A stretch of DNA of 64,000 nucleotides from Crassaminicella profunda (GTDB taxonomy: Bacteria > Bacillota > Clostridia > Peptostreptococcales > Thermotaleaceae): positions 2,039,355-2,103,354 of the forward strand of contig NZ_CP082326.1 in the NCBI RefSeq assembly GCF_019884785.1. The letters are read 5' to 3'. The translations under genes were made by a program, and so were the position numbers. Positions within the stretch are counted from its first letter, which is position 1, and the number at the start of each line of letters is the position of its first letter. The notes beneath the pieces were generated by a model. It saw nothing but the letters and a program-made list of their open reading frames with translations. It was not told the origin of the DNA and made no database searches. Shown in pieces: positions 1 through 8,318 of the stretch.

Positions 1-896
1 TACTTTAAAATATCTGGATGTAATAAAGCTGCGTAGTCTCCATTTCGAGATAATTTTTTTGTATAGACACCTACAACAATATTCTTTATGCATTTTAAGT
101 CTTTCTCATCTTTTACTTGCACACGATCAGGCTTAAATCCCATAAGCATACCATTTTCTTTTCCCAAAGACTTAAAGGGTATCACCCTAAACCGATTCAT
201 CCATTCTGATGTTTGAAAGATTTTAGATATTAAATCCAAATTAACATCCTGGGAATTGTCTAAAATATTTTGCACATCTGTAGGTAATAAATCTTTTATA
301 GACTCATATTCTACAATAATCACTGGATCTTTAGATAATGGATCCATCAATGCATTGCCTGTATCTATTAGGCCTTTTAACTGACTGCTGTGATTTTCAA
401 CTTCAATTTTTATAGGAATATAAATTTTCTCTCTAGAAATTTTTTCCTGTATGTATTCCCAACAAAATCGAATTAATATATAAGCAACAATTCCAGAGTA
501 AATTAATAGTTTTATTGAGAAATTCCCAATATAATAGATGCCATTACTTAATAGCCCATTCAAGTCAGTGAAATAAAACAATGCAAATGCCGCTCCACCA
601 AACATAAATGAAATCAAATAAAAAATTGCCAACGTTTTTATAAATTCCATAAATTTATATGGTGTAAATGTAATAATAATAATGAATATAGAAATAACTA
701 TTTTCATTACAAAAGTATACAAAAATTGAAGGGAAGGAAAAAATATGACAAATGCATAGCATGCCCCAACAGCTGCACCAATCCACACTCTATATTTTGG
801 AATCTGTGCTTTACTAAAATAGGCTGTTAAATGTAATATCAACCAATTCATCAATAAATTTTCAATGAACAAATACTCTCCATAAACTTCAAACAT
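1..896 (-). CDS. spoIIGA: SpoIIGA, sigma-E processing peptidase (3' end cut by window)
   Basis: Membrane-bound aspartic protease that in sporulating Firmicutes cleaves pro-sigma-E in the mother cell. I translated it from the minus strand: about 298 codons are visible and the reading frame is still open at base 1. The N-terminal ~150 residues form about five hydrophobic membrane segments. The C-terminal half carries the active-site motif DTGN at residues 178-181 within LIDTGNALMDP, which is diagnostic of this family. The ATG at 896 sits 7 nt after a GGAGG ribosome site. It lies downstream of ftsZ, the usual clostridial order ftsZ-spoIIGA-sigE, so sigE should follow just outside the window. Very few residues are missing. 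Confidence 0.93.
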   Translation of the reverse strand, partial: MFEVYGEYLFIENLLMNWLILHLTAYFSKAQIPKYRVWIGAAVGACYAFVIFFPSLQFLYTFVMKIVISIFIIIITFTPYKFMEFIKTLAIFYLISFMFGGAAFALFYFTDLNGLLSNGIYYIGNFSIKLLIYSGIVAYILIRFCWEYIQEKISREKIYIPIKIEVENHSSQLKGLIDTGNALMDPLSKDPVIIVEYESIKDLLPTDVQNILDNSQDVNLDLISKIFQTSEWMNRFRVIPFKSLGKENGMLMGFKPDRVQVKDEKDLKCIKNIVVGVYTKKLSRNGDYAALLHPDILK

Positions 897-966
897 ATGC
901 ATTCCTCCATTTAGGAGATCCTTATACTTTTTACACAATTATTCAATTGTCCTTTTGTTTATGACT

Positions 967-999
967 ATTATATATGAATTTGTATTAAAACTTTGTCAT
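967..999 (-). promoter_or_regulatory. Probable spoIIGA promoter with long spacer
   Basis: On the minus strand ATGACA (994-999) and TATAAT (967-972) are separated by 21 bp. The B. subtilis spoIIG promoter is a Spo0A-activated sigma-A promoter with an unusually long 22-bp spacer, so the same architecture is plausible. AGTCGAA on the plus strand at 1007-1013, one mismatch from the Spo0A box TGTCGAA, lies next to the -35 element. Activation by Spo0A is inference from position and motif. Confidence 0.5.
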
Positions 1000-1044
1000 T
1001 CTCTGAAGTCGAAAAATCATAATATTTAATCACAATACGACAAA

Positions 1045-1070
1045 AGGTCGTTTAGTTACCTAAACGACCT
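1045..1070 (-). terminator. ftsZ terminator
   Basis: A perfect 11-bp inverted repeat (AGGTCGTTTAG / CTAAACGACCT) with a 4-nt loop lies just after the ftsZ stop codon and is followed on the minus strand by a short T-rich stretch. It separates ftsZ from the spoIIGA promoter. Confidence 0.7.
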
Positions 1071-1092
1071 AAAATTTATCTTATTATTTAAT

Positions 1093-2187
1093 TTATCTTC
1101 TTCTTCTTAAGAAAGTAGGAATATCTAAATCATCATTTATTGAATCATTCTCTTCTATTTCTTTCTTTTCTTCATTAGGTTCATCCTTACCCTTATCCTT
1201 ATTTATCAAAACCCTTTCATCAACTCTTTTGTTGTTTTCAAATCCAGTTGCAATTACAGTAATAATTAATTCATCTTTTAAATTTTCATCAATTACTGCA
1301 CCGAAAATAATATTTGCATCTGGGTCTGCTGCTTGTGCAACTAATTCTGCTGCTTCATTTACCTCAAATAATCCTAGGTTCTGTCCACCTGTAATATTAA
1401 GAAGCACACCCTTTGCACCTTGAATAGATGTTTCAAGTAAAGGACTCTGTATAGCTTGTTTAGCAGCTTCAGTTGCTCTGTTGTCTCCACTTACACCTCT
1501 ACCTACACCCATGTGGGCTAATCCTTGTTCAAACATAATAGTCTTAACATCGGCAAAGTCTAGATTTACAAGACCAGGAACAGCGATTAAATCTGATATA
1601 CCTTGTACACCTTGTTTTAATACATCATCTGCAATTTTAAAAGCTTCCATAATAGATGTTTTCTTTTCAGCAACTTGCAATAATCTATCATTTGGAATGG
1701 TTACCAAAGTATCTACTTTATCTTTTAATTGCTCAATTCCGAATTCAGCATGCTGCATTCTTCTTTTTCCCTCAAAAGTAAATGGTTTTGTTACAACACC
1801 TACTGTTAAAATCCCCATTTCCTTAGCAATCTGAGCCACAACAGGTGCTGCACCTGTTCCAGTACCTCCACCCATTCCAGCAGTTACAAAGACCATATCT
1901 GCTCCTTGTAAAGCTTGAGAAATATCATCTCTACTTTCTTCCGCAGCCTTTTTACCGATATCTGGATTCGCTCCAGCCCCTAATCCTCTTGTAAGCTTAT
2001 CGCCTATCTGTATTTTATACTCAGCTTTTGATGTAAATAGAGCTTGTTTATCAGTATTTACTGCTACAAACTGTACTCCTTTAAGCTGAGATTCGATCAT
2101 CCTATTAACAGCATTATTTCCACCGCCGCCAACTCCAATAACCTTTATTTGGGCAAACTGCTCCATATCTACATCGAATTCTAACAT
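1093..2187 (-). CDS. ftsZ: Cell division GTPase FtsZ
   Basis: Tubulin-like GTPase that polymerises into the cytokinetic Z ring at mid-cell and, in spore formers, at the polar septum. The 364-residue protein has the N-terminal nucleotide-binding segment [12 protein letters not shown] (residues 17-28), the tubulin signature GGGTGTG at 106-112, and an acidic linker leading to the conserved C-terminal peptide [13 protein letters not shown] used for docking FtsA, SepF and ZipA-type partners. Length is normal. It is the last cell-division gene of the dcw cluster; a 186-bp gap separates it from sbp and a terminator follows. Because murA upstream is disrupted, transcription of this end of the cluster probably relies on a promoter downstream of the insertion. 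Confidence 0.98.
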   Translation of the reverse strand: MLEFDVDMEQFAQIKVIGVGGGGNNAVNRMIESQLKGVQFVAVNTDKQALFTSKAEYKIQIGDKLTRGLGAGANPDIGKKAAEESRDDISQALQGADMVFVTAGMGGGTGTGAAPVVAQIAKEMGILTVGVVTKPFTFEGKRRMQHAEFGIEQLKDKVDTLVTIPNDRLLQVAEKKTSIMEAFKIADDVLKQGVQGISDLIAVPGLVNLDFADVKTIMFEQGLAHMGVGRGVSGDNRATEAAKQAIQSPLLETSIQGAKGVLLNITGGQNLGLFEVNEAAELVAQAADPDANIIFGAVIDENLKDELIITVIATGFENNKRVDERVLINKDKGKDEPNEEKKEIEENDSINDDLDIPTFLRRRR

Positions 2188-2373
2188 AAGTTTACCTCCT
2201 CCACAAAACTCTGATCATAATCAATTAGTCCAATTACGTCCTCTAAAAATAATTTTTATGTATCAAGGATTCCATTTTTATCTCATCCATCCTCTGTCAG
2301 ATTGTTTATAGACATCCATTATAATTTAATTCAACACATTAGGCAAATATCCTCTTTTTTTATAATAAAAACT

Positions 2374-2724
2374 TTATTTTTGTCCTATTTTTTCAATAAA
2401 ATGTCTTCTCAATACTGCAAAGTTATTAAATAGCCTTCCTCCAAAGGTAAATATTGCAGCATAATATAATGGCACACCAAGTCGATCACCAATATACGCT
2501 AATAATCCTGCTAAAATAGCATTACCAAAAAAACCTGTGATAAATATAGTAACATTAAACTTTTCTTCCATATAGGCTCTTAGTCCTCCAAAAACAGTAT
2601 CTAGTGCTGCTAATATGGCTACGGACATATATAATGAATAAGATGTTGGATAAGTAATAGGAAGGTAGAGACCTAAAAAAACCCCTATGATTAAACCAAT
2701 CATTGCAATTAACAATTTATTCAC
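2374..2724 (-). CDS. sbp: Small basic protein Sbp (DUF1290)
   Basis: A 116-residue membrane protein with about four hydrophobic segments, matching the Sbp/DUF1290 family that lies between divIB and ftsZ in many Bacilli and Clostridia. Its biochemical role is not established; conserved position suggests a link to envelope or division functions. It overlaps the preceding DUF881 gene by 8 bp, so the two are translationally coupled. It is not truncated relative to the family. Confidence 0.85.
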   Translation of the reverse strand: MNKLLIAMIGLIIGVFLGLYLPITYPTSYSLYMSVAILAALDTVFGGLRAYMEEKFNVTIFITGFFGNAILAGLLAYIGDRLGVPLYYAAIFTFGGRLFNNFAVLRRHFIEKIGQK

Positions 2725-3445
2725 CTTCTTCTGATACTTTTAAATATCTTAAATCTATTTCTTCAGAATACTTTTGTATCTTAATATTAAGTACTGTATT
2801 TACTTCTACATAAAGACCATATAATTCTAATATTTCTACATATCCTTCGGGTGCAGGAGCCATTAAAGCAGCTTCTAGCTTTTTAGGATCTCCTATAGCT
2901 TTAATAATAAAGGGTTGTGCAAAAAACTGATTATTAATACGTATACTATGACCTGCACAGCTTATTTCACTATTTGCTAATAATCTTTGTCCATTAATAG
3001 ACATGGCTTCTGCTCCTGCAACTTTTAAATCGTTTATGATTCTTAATACATCCTTGTCATGAACCAAAACATCGTTTGGTTCTTGCCAGTCCTCCAATTC
3101 TTTTGTTCCATCAGCTAAAGTCAAAATGATTCCGGGGCCTTCTACATCTGTAAATCCACTGTTAAGTTTCTGTTTTTTTAATTCTTCTGACATAGCTTCT
3201 TTAAATTTTCCGCCCTCTTCTTTTATTTTTTCATACTCTTTAATCTTATTTTCTTGTTCCTTAATCATCTCTCTAATATTATCTACTTCTTTTTTTTCAC
3301 TTTCAATCAATACTTTATAATTATGAATCACTTTAAGTGGCACATATTCATATTGGCCCTTAACATTTTTAAACTGTAATGCAATCAACACTCCCACTAA
3401 AATACACAATATCAAAATGTTATATTTCCATACGCCTCGTTTCAT
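2717..3445 (-). CDS. DUF881 family protein (second copy)
   Basis: A 242-residue protein with one N-terminal membrane anchor (about residues 8-23), a coiled-coil stretch rich in Glu and Lys (about 45-95), and an extracytoplasmic DUF881 domain with the typical segments GPGIILTLADG, DVLRIINDLKVAGAEAMSINGQR and PFIIKAIGD. These proteins are paired next to sbp in the dcw cluster of Firmicutes (B. subtilis YlxW/YlxX). Their function is unknown. It overlaps sbp and follows the first DUF881 copy by 13 bp, so it belongs to the same transcript. Confidence 0.88.
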   Translation of the reverse strand: MKRGVWKYNILILCILVGVLIALQFKNVKGQYEYVPLKVIHNYKVLIESEKKEVDNIREMIKEQENKIKEYEKIKEEGGKFKEAMSEELKKQKLNSGFTDVEGPGIILTLADGTKELEDWQEPNDVLVHDKDVLRIINDLKVAGAEAMSINGQRLLANSEISCAGHSIRINNQFFAQPFIIKAIGDPKKLEAALMAPAPEGYVEILELYGLYVEVNTVLNIKIQKYSEEIDLRYLKVSEEGE

Positions 3446-3458
3446 GGATTCACCTCAA

Positions 3459-4184
3459 TTATTCCGTATCCTCAACAGGCTTAGCATACCTAAATTTTAT
3501 AATTTCATTATATCTAGGAATAATCACTTCATCTTGTTTTTTCACTGATACCTGAAGATTTTTAGTGTTTTTCATATAATCAACAATACCATATCTTATA
3601 TTCAATGTTGACTCAAGTGTATCTGGATTTCCTATGGCCTTAATAATAAAAGGGGGTGCTGTTGGAACTGCGTTAATATTTACATTACTACCTGCAAGGT
3701 TGATCTCTGTACGTGAAACAAATCTTTGATCATTAATAGAAATCGCTTCTGCTCCTGCATCATTCAATTTATTAATAATACTTAAAAGCAGTTCATAATT
3801 ATACATAATAATACTATCTGTTGAAAATTCTGGATCAATTGGTGGATCATCTACTACTACCACAACTCCCGGACCCTCTACTTTTCTAAGTCCTGAAATA
3901 ATCTTATACTTTTCTAGCTCTGAACTCATATTTTTTACTAGAACATTTTTTTTAGACTCTGCTTCTTCTATTTCCTTCATTTTTGCTTCTAATGAATTAA
4001 CTTCCCCAACCAAATTTTCTTTTTCTTCTCTTACTTTTTTGAGCTCTGCAGCTAACTCTTGTGCTTTTTGTGCAGGAGCTGCTCCTCCTAAATTACTTTG
4101 TACAGTTTTAAATTGTAAAGCTAATACCACACCTAAAATAATACATACTACCCCAATAGCTAGTTGTGCTTTGATATTTTTCAT
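3459..4184 (-). CDS. DUF881 family protein (first copy)
   Basis: A 241-residue paralogue of the following gene with the same layout: N-terminal transmembrane anchor (about residues 7-25), a Glu/Lys-rich coiled coil (about 40-90) and a C-terminal DUF881 domain with GPGVVVVVDD, NKLNDAGAEAISINDQR and PPFIIKAIGN. Tandem DUF881 genes between divIB and sbp are common in clostridia and look like an old duplication. It starts 11 bp after divIB in the same operon. The function is not known. Confidence 0.88.
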   Translation of the reverse strand: MKNIKAQLAIGVVCIILGVVLALQFKTVQSNLGGAAPAQKAQELAAELKKVREEKENLVGEVNSLEAKMKEIEEAESKKNVLVKNMSSELEKYKIISGLRKVEGPGVVVVVDDPPIDPEFSTDSIIMYNYELLLSIINKLNDAGAEAISINDQRFVSRTEINLAGSNVNINAVPTAPPFIIKAIGNPDTLESTLNIRYGIVDYMKNTKNLQVSVKKQDEVIIPRYNEIIKFRYAKPVEDTE

Positions 4185-4195
4185 GCTACCACCTC

Positions 4196-4945
4196 CTATT
4201 CTACAGGTCTATAGCTGGGATCTCCTTCATAACTCATATCAATAACACCCCTTGTGATTTTTTTCTGATTTAAATCTTCTAATATTTTCTTTAATACCTT
4301 TAATCGATAATCTAAATTGTTTCCTTCTCCAACTTTACATATTAGATCATCCGTAAATTTTATAATGCTATCTTTTTTATTAGTTATATCTAATTCCTTT
4401 ATAAATATTTCATGTTTATTGATCCCTCTTACAATTTCAAGAGCTTTACTTAATTGCCCTTTATCTTTTACTACTAAAATTGCACCTTCCATGAAATTTG
4501 TAAATTCAAGCCCCTTTATAACTTTTAAATTTCCATTGCTCGTAGAAGATCTAAGAACCATTCCATCTTCATCAATAATCAAATACTCATTCATAAAAGG
4601 TATGGCTGCTTCTTCTTCTCTTTCTACTATTTGAATAATTATTTTATCTGGTAGTTTCCTCTTTACACTCACCGTTTTTACATAAGGATTATTATGTACA
4701 TTTGCCTCTATGTGCTTCAATTTTTCCTTAAAAATATGATTACCTATAATAATTCCAGAATCAGCTACTATTTCCTCCTTTGAAATAGTGGTATTTCCAA
4801 AAACTTGTATTCCTTTTATTTTGAAAATATCTGTTTTAAATATAATGATAAAAGAAACTGCTCCTACCAAAATCATAATTAAAAATAAGATTCCTTTTTT
4901 TCTTCTTTTTACTTTTTTATCAATACTTCCATAATATTTATTCAT
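4196..4945 (-). CDS. divIB: Cell division protein DivIB/FtsQ
   Basis: Bitopic division protein that joins FtsL and DivIC to form the divisome regulatory core. The 249-residue sequence has a short basic cytoplasmic tail, one membrane segment at about 18-38, a POTRA domain opening with IKGIQVFGNTTISKEEI (about 44-110), and the FtsQ/DivIB beta domain, ending GDPSYRPVE. It starts 67 bp after the murA 3' fragment. Since murA is interrupted, divIB and everything after it may be uncoupled from the promoters of the upstream dcw genes. Confidence 0.9.
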   Translation of the reverse strand: MNKYYGSIDKKVKRRKKGILFLIMILVGAVSFIIIFKTDIFKIKGIQVFGNTTISKEEIVADSGIIIGNHIFKEKLKHIEANVHNNPYVKTVSVKRKLPDKIIIQIVEREEEAAIPFMNEYLIIDEDGMVLRSSTSNGNLKVIKGLEFTNFMEGAILVVKDKGQLSKALEIVRGINKHEIFIKELDITNKKDSIIKFTDDLICKVGEGNNLDYRLKVLKKILEDLNQKKITRGVIDMSYEGDPSYRPVE

Positions 4946-4988
4946 ATATTCTCACCTTTATAGGGTTTGTCCTTAATTTTTCATTACT

Positions 4989-5015
4989 TAAGAGCAGCTT
5001 ATAAGCTGTCTCTTA
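4989..5015 (-). terminator. Imperfect hairpin at the end of murA
   Basis: An inverted repeat (TAAGAGcAGCTT / AAGCTgtCTCTTA) overlaps the murA stop codon. On the minus strand it is not followed by a T-run, so it is a weak terminator or an mRNA-stabilising hairpin rather than a clear intrinsic terminator. Confidence 0.35.
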
Positions 5016-5942
5016 ATCAATCCTATAAATATAGGCTCCTAGTTTTTCTAGCATTTTATCAAATTCATCATATCCTCTATCGATATGCTTAATATTATCA
5101 ACCATAGTAACACCTTCAGCTACAAGTCCTGCTAACACTAAAGCTGCTCCTCCTCTTAAATCCTTTGCATGTACTTTTGCACCCGTAAGTCTTTTAACCC
5201 CTTGTACAACAGCAACTCTACCATCAATTTTTATTTTAGCACCCATTCTTGTCAATTCATCTACATGCTTATATCTATTCTCAAAAACAGTCTCTGTAAT
5301 AATACTAGTACCCTTAGCAACCGTCATTAACGACATAAGTTGAGCTTGCATATCTGTTGGAAATCCTGGATAAGGTAATGTCTTAATCATTTCAACAGCC
5401 TTGATTCTTTGTGTTGCCTTAATTTTTAAGCTAGTATCTTTTTCTAATACTAAACATCCTGCTTCTTTCAGTTTTGATATAACTGGTTTTAAGTGATCAA
5501 CAATTACATTCTTTAATACAATATCACCTCTAGTTATAGCACCTGCTACTGCTAGTGTTCCTGCAACAATCCTATCAGGAATGATTTTGTGCTCTACATC
5601 ATGAAGCTTTTCTACACCCTCTATAACAATTTCACTTGTACCTGCCCCTACTACTTTGGCACCCATTTTATTTAAATAGTTCTCTAAATCAATAATCTCA
5701 GGTTCCTTAGCTGCATTTCTAATTCTTGTAGTACCCTTTGCCATCACTGCAATAAGCATTGTATTTTCAGTTGCTCCTACACTTGGATAATCTAAAATAA
5801 TCTCACTTCCTTGTAATTTTACCACTTCACACTCCAAAAATCCATGGGATTCTTTAATTTTAACCCCTAATTCTCTTAATGCTTTTAAATGCAGGTCAAT
5901 AGGCCTAGGACCTATTTCGCAACCACCTGTTTGACATAGCAT
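5013..5942 (-). pseudogene. murA: murA 3' fragment (interrupted UDP-GlcNAc enolpyruvyl transferase)
   Basis: C-terminal part of MurA, which transfers enolpyruvate from PEP to UDP-N-acetylglucosamine, the first committed step of peptidoglycan synthesis. Host-derived sequence begins inside the 7-bp repeat at 5923-5929 and reads GGCEIGPRPIDLHLKAL, the active-site loop whose cysteine is the PEP-reactive, fosfomycin-sensitive residue. The rest is intact, including FPTDMQAQ with the catalytic aspartate and FENRYKHVDELTRMGA; there are no stops or frameshifts. The ATG at 5942 belongs to the inserted element and has no convincing ribosome site, so translation of this fragment on its own is doubtful. 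Fused to the 5' fragment at 16244-16591 it gives 417 residues, normal MurA length. Confidence 0.95.
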
Positions 5943-7575
5943 GTTGGACGTTGTATCTCATATCTATCACGATGCCTCCATTATAGTATATCTCATCAAA
6001 CATTGAATCTTCAATATTATAAAGGTCTTTCATTTCTTTATCAATCTCATACTTATCAAAAACAATGATCTTGTTCAACAGTAATTCAATAGCTTCTTTA
6101 CATAAACCTTTTTCCTCAATATTTTTCATAGCAATATCAATTTTATCAATACTTGTTTCCACATTATTGAGATGATCAATTTTACTTTGTATTTCATCAA
6201 TTTGACTTTCAGTAATTTTTATATTATTTTCTAGTTCTTTAGATTTTTTTTCAAAAATAAAGTCAGGGATTTTTCCATCAAGTTTATCTGTGTAAACTTG
6301 TTCATATTGTCCCTTATATTTAGATAAATTCTGCTGAAGTTTCTTTAATATACTAGTTTGGCTTATTTCTTTAGCTCTAGCATCTTTTAGTTTACTATTA
6401 AAACATACCCGATAATTTGGATTGCTAATCATATTTTTTATATGTTCATTAATTGCTTTATTGATTACCTCTTCTCTTACTCTATGTGGTGTACAACCCC
6501 TATCTTCTATATGTTCATTGATTTTTCCTTCTTTGAAATTTTTCCCACATACATAAGCATCCAATCTACCTTTTTTTCTTATCATGTACATAGCACTTCC
6601 ACATCTGCCACATTTCATAAAACCAGACAATAAAGCAGGTTTCTTTGACCTTGGAGCAAATACTTGCTTTTTATCAATCATTCCTTGAACGATCTCAAAA
6701 GTTTCTTTGTCAATGACTGCTTCATGATGATTTTCTATTCTAATCCATTCACACTCAGGTTTTCTTTTCGTCTTTTTACTTTTATAACTAACTTTTTCAG
6801 TCTTTCCAGAAACCATAGTTCCTGTATAAACTTCATTTTTTAATATTCTATTCACATGTTGAGCAATCCATGTACTTGCTTGTGGCCTATTTGAATTATT
6901 TCTATAAGCTGATGGGGTAGGTATTCCTTCTTCAGTTAACATTGTTGCAATTGCCCTATATCCATACCCTTGTTTATATTTTTCAAATATCTTTTTTACA
7001 ACCCAAGCAGTATTTTCATCAACAATAAGTTTTTTATCTTCCTTTTTATATCCATAATGTGCTCGAATCAAAAGATCACCTTTTTCCATTTTTCCTCTTA
7101 ATGTACTTCTTATTTTTTGAGAATCATCTTTAACTCTTCTTTCATGGAAGTAAGCTTCTAAAGGAAATAATTCCGCATCATATTTTCTTTCATAAAATTC
7201 TATCTCTACTTCATATTCTTCGATAAATTGAATAAATCCTAGTGCTTCATATTGATTTCTACCCAGTCTTGAACTGTCCTTCATTAATATAATATCGACT
7301 TCCCTATTTTTAATCATACCTTTTATTTCATTTAATCTAGTAAAGTCTGTACCCGTCATATTATCATGCATGATGATATTGACTATATTTGTATATCCCT
7401 TTCTCTCACAATAGCCTAGCAGTAAGTCTCTTTGGGTTTCAATTCTTTCATAGTTTTCCATATTGTCATCACGGCTCTCTCTACAATACAGCAAAACTCT
7501 TTTTCCAAAATTTCTCTCTCCTATTATAACATTATTATTAACCTCAGTGTGGTTTTTTTGTTCTATATAAGACAT
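5905..7575 (-). CDS. Large serine recombinase of the murA element
   Basis: Site-specific recombinase expected to integrate and excise the element. The 556-residue protein has a resolvase/invertase catalytic domain (about 24-165) with YCRES, the nucleophile being Ser34, and KDSSRLGRN at 99-107. A recombinase domain follows (about 175-300), then a Cys4 zinc ribbon starting CGRCG, and a long coiled coil (about 395-490). A clear AAGGAGGG site precedes the ATG at 7575. The last five residues are encoded by host murA DNA beyond the attachment core. In a circle the frame would instead continue for 32 residues encoded at 16149-16247. Similar proteins are SpoIVCA of skin and phage integrases of the Bxb1/phiC31 class. 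Confidence 0.95.
   Translation of the reverse strand: MSYIEQKNHTEVNNNVIIGERNFGKRVLLYCRESRDDNMENYERIETQRDLLLGYCERKGYTNIVNIIMHDNMTGTDFTRLNEIKGMIKNREVDIILMKDSSRLGRNQYEALGFIQFIEEYEVEIEFYERKYDAELFPLEAYFHERRVKDDSQKIRSTLRGKMEKGDLLIRAHYGYKKEDKKLIVDENTAWVVKKIFEKYKQGYGYRAIATMLTEEGIPTPSAYRNNSNRPQASTWIAQHVNRILKNEVYTGTMVSGKTEKVSYKSKKTKRKPECEWIRIENHHEAVIDKETFEIVQGMIDKKQVFAPRSKKPALLSGFMKCGRCGSAMYMIRKKGRLDAYVCGKNFKEGKINEHIEDRGCTPHRVREEVINKAINEHIKNMISNPNYRVCFNSKLKDARAKEISQTSILKKLQQNLSKYKGQYEQVYTDKLDGKIPDFIFEKKSKELENNIKITESQIDEIQSKIDHLNNVETSIDKIDIAMKNIEEKGLCKEAIELLLNKIIVFDKYEIDKEMKDLYNIEDSMFDEIYYNGGIVIDMRYNVQHAMSNRWLRNRS
5923..5929. repeat. Left attachment core (CCACCTG)
   Basis: Seven bases identical to 16248-16254. 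Read on the minus strand as CAGGTGG they encode part of the conserved Pro-Gly-Gly that precedes the catalytic cysteine of MurA. On this side the recombinase reading frame also runs through the core. Flanking bases differ between the ends (A and T here, C and G at the other end), so the core is at most 7 bp. Confidence 0.85.
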
Positions 7576-7603
7576 CTAGCCCTCCTTAGAATTATAACAA
7601 AAA

Positions 7604-7658
7604 ACATCGTGCACCTATAAGTTATAGTATCATCGCTCAACTTATTTGTATACGATGT
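7604..7658. promoter_or_regulatory. Symmetric nested dyad upstream of the recombinase
   Basis: Two pairs of perfect 7-bp inverted repeats share one centre (7631): outer ACATCGT (7604-7610) / ACGATGT (7652-7658) and inner ATAAGTT (7617-7623) / AACTTAT (7639-7645), each separated by exactly 6 bp. The layout is that of a two-part binding site on each half, as expected for an operator or a recombinase/accessory-factor site. It lies between the 41-codon ORF and the recombinase, 29 bp before the recombinase start. Confidence 0.6.
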
Positions 7659-7676
7659 CGATGTTGGTAAATATAT

Positions 7677-7802
7677 CTATTTTTTATCTATCTCTTTATC
7701 AAAGTGTATTTGTAACACTTTAAGCAGTATTTCTTTTAACTCATCCTCTGAAGAAGCTTTATTTTTATTCACAAATAATACTTTTCGTTTTTTATTTGCC
7801 AT
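7677..7802 (-). CDS. Small basic protein, 41 aa, upstream of recombinase
   Basis: ATG at 7802 lies 5 nt after a perfect AGGAGG. The 41-residue product begins MANKKRKVLFVNKNK, strongly basic at its start, and continues with an amphipathic helix-like stretch. It lies in the same direction as the recombinase, 101 bp before it, with the nested dyad between. I recognise no family. Small basic proteins next to serine integrases are sometimes recombination directionality factors, so that role or an autoregulator is possible but unproven. A possible promoter is TAGACA-16-TATATT on the minus strand at about 7828-7855. Confidence 0.65.
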   Translation of the reverse strand: MANKKRKVLFVNKNKASSEDELKEILLKVLQIHFDKEIDKK

Positions 7803-7952
7803 ATCAACCTCCTAGAATAAGAATTTTAATATATACTATGCGTTGATTGATTGTCTATATTTCTAATAAAGCTTCCTATATCCTATCTATAATTAATTAT
7901 TTTAATTTTACTTTTAATCATTGAGCTTAGTAAGATTGAAAACCAAGAGCAA

Positions 7953-8150
7953 ATGCTTACCATTGTTCATAAAGAAAAAGCTGCGCCGTTCCCTTCCCTT
8001 GTAACATCTTGCAATGCCAATAAGACTGCCACAATAATAATAACACCAGATGAGGTTAGCGTTATTGCATTGGCAGTTTTATTTAAAAGTGAAGCTATTG
8101 AATTGCAATCAATAGTAGATCTTCCTGTAGTTTCTGTTCCTCATAGCTGA
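7953..8150 (+). CDS. Unrecognised short ORF, possibly a phage gene remnant
   Basis: A 65-codon open frame with no clear ribosome site. Upstream codons in the same frame stay open well before the ATG (ELSKIENQEQ before the Met), suggesting the 3' end of a decayed longer gene rather than a complete one. It precedes the tail-protein remnant in the same orientation. No domain is recognised. The rest of 7803-8318 holds only this and a 40-codon ORF. Confidence 0.25.
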   Translation: MLTIVHKEKAAPFPSLVTSCNANKTATIIITPDEVSVIALAVLFKSEAIELQSIVDLPVVSVPHS

Positions 8151-8170
8151 TTTTGAAGAAGGTATGATTG

Positions 8171-8293
8171 ATGAAGTTGGATATTGTAATAAATAACAAC
8201 AATGTAATTGGGAGAAAAAACTTAGATATCATAAAAAAAGATTATTTATCAAAAATTAAAGAATCGCAAATGTTAGGAGAATATGAAGATTAA
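8171..8293 (+). CDS. Short ORF, 40 aa, before the tail gene remnant
   Basis: ATG at 8171 after a purine-rich GAAGAAGG segment. The product is hydrophilic (MKLDIVINNNNVIGRKNLDI at the start) and ends 25 bp before the next gene. No family is recognised; it may be a trimmed phage structural gene. It lies in the same orientation and close spacing as the tail and lysis genes that follow. Confidence 0.3.
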   Translation: MKLDIVINNNNVIGRKNLDIIKKDYLSKIKESQMLGEYED

Positions 8294-8318
8294 TTGGTTA
8301 AATTGAGGAGATGTCCTA

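Noticed and set aside
1229-1834. Plus-strand open frames opposite ftsZ
   Set aside because: Shadows of the ftsZ coding strand without ribosome sites or recognisable protein features; the same applies to similar frames opposite other genes.
5940-5942. Independent start of an active MurA fragment at ATG 5942
   Set aside because: No ribosome site precedes it and the N-terminal substrate-binding domain would be missing.
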